A stretch of DNA of 64,000 nucleotides, from assembly GCF_022640935.1 (NCBI RefSeq), contig NZ_JALCCV010000004.1:1-64000 (forward strand), read 5' to 3'. Source of the DNA: Bifidobacterium sp. (GTDB taxonomy: Bacteria > Actinomycetota > Actinomycetes > Actinomycetales > Bifidobacteriaceae). Positions 63,957-64,000 of the stretch are shown here, piece by piece. Positions within the stretch are counted from its first letter, which is position 1; each line of letters starts with the position of its first letter. The notes beneath the pieces are model-generated. The model had not been told where the DNA came from. It ran no database searches and saw nothing but the letters and a program-made list of their open reading frames with translations. Position numbers and translations under genes: made by a program.

Positions 63957-64000
63957 GAGTCTCCTTTGCGTGCAACCGTGCAGGCTGCGGATAGCTGGGT

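Noticed and set aside
1..64000. CRISPR arrays, insertion sequences and prophage
   Set aside because: No regularly spaced direct repeats of 24-40 bases with unique spacers, and no transposase, integrase or phage structural gene among the readable frames.

Overview
The window is about 64 kb of high-GC actinobacterial chromosome with the character of a Bifidobacteriaceae genome. The run coaD, a coiled-coil SepIVA/DivIVA-like gene, yceD (DUF177), rpmF, rnc, ilvB, ilvN, an ABC-F gene and cysS is actinobacterial. So are the DUF3039 and DUF4916 genes, the LacI-controlled sugar uptake operon, the ECF transporter and the COG4986-like ABC system. A type II NADH dehydrogenase next to a complete cydABDC set, plus a Lactobacillus-type pyruvate oxidase, points to the oxygen-tolerant, respiring bifidobacteria of insect guts (B. 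asteroides-like). That assignment is inference, not proof. I see no insertion sequence, integrase, phage gene or CRISPR array.

Layout. 1-2.2 kb: NudC-like fragment, alpha/beta hydrolase and DUF4916 gene, all minus. 2.4-5.1 kb: thioredoxin, a secreted G5/lysozyme-like (Rpf-type) protein and a short-chain dehydrogenase. 5.3-11.0 kb: a beta-glucoside operon (lipoprotein, two permeases, GH1 glycosidase) with its LacI regulator and a clear promoter/operator. 11.3-12.0 kb: aquaglyceroporin, followed by an intergenic cluster of inverted repeats. 12.6-18.0 kb: an ECF vitamin transporter (S, fused AA', T), a large palindrome and a PLP enzyme resembling pyridoxamine-pyruvate aminotransferase. 18.3-22.9 kb: exopolysaccharide genes (Wzy-like polymerase, Wzz/BY-kinase, a membrane protein with a Pro/Thr tail). 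23.1-27.0 kb: a second LacI regulator, rnhB, lepB, rplS. 27.2-31.6 kb: promoter, M-box Mg2+ riboswitch, a 37-codon leader ORF with a strong ribosome site, and a duplicated-permease ABC transporter with its ATPase.

31.8-37.4 kb: pgi, manC, tRNA-Thr(CGT), a YdcF-type membrane protein and a polyprenyl diphosphate synthase. 37.4-46.0 kb: respiratory block ndh, cydA, cydB, cydD, cydC (all minus) and tRNA-Leu(TAG). 46.4-50.2 kb: AEC permease, rdgB, pncB, DUF3039 gene. 50.7-61.9 kb: the housekeeping run named above. 62.1-64.0 kb: pyruvate oxidase.

How it fits together. Ndh and cytochrome bd give an oxygen-consuming NADH disposal route, and CydDC supports bd assembly. Polyprenyl synthase could supply quinone or carrier lipid, and pyruvate oxidase would convert pyruvate and O2 to acetyl phosphate and H2O2. 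The most promising less-described unit is the Mg2+-riboswitch-controlled ABC transporter with its leader ORF. Next are the ECF/aminotransferase pair, which suggests vitamin B6 salvage, and a family of intergenic inverted repeats in four gaps.
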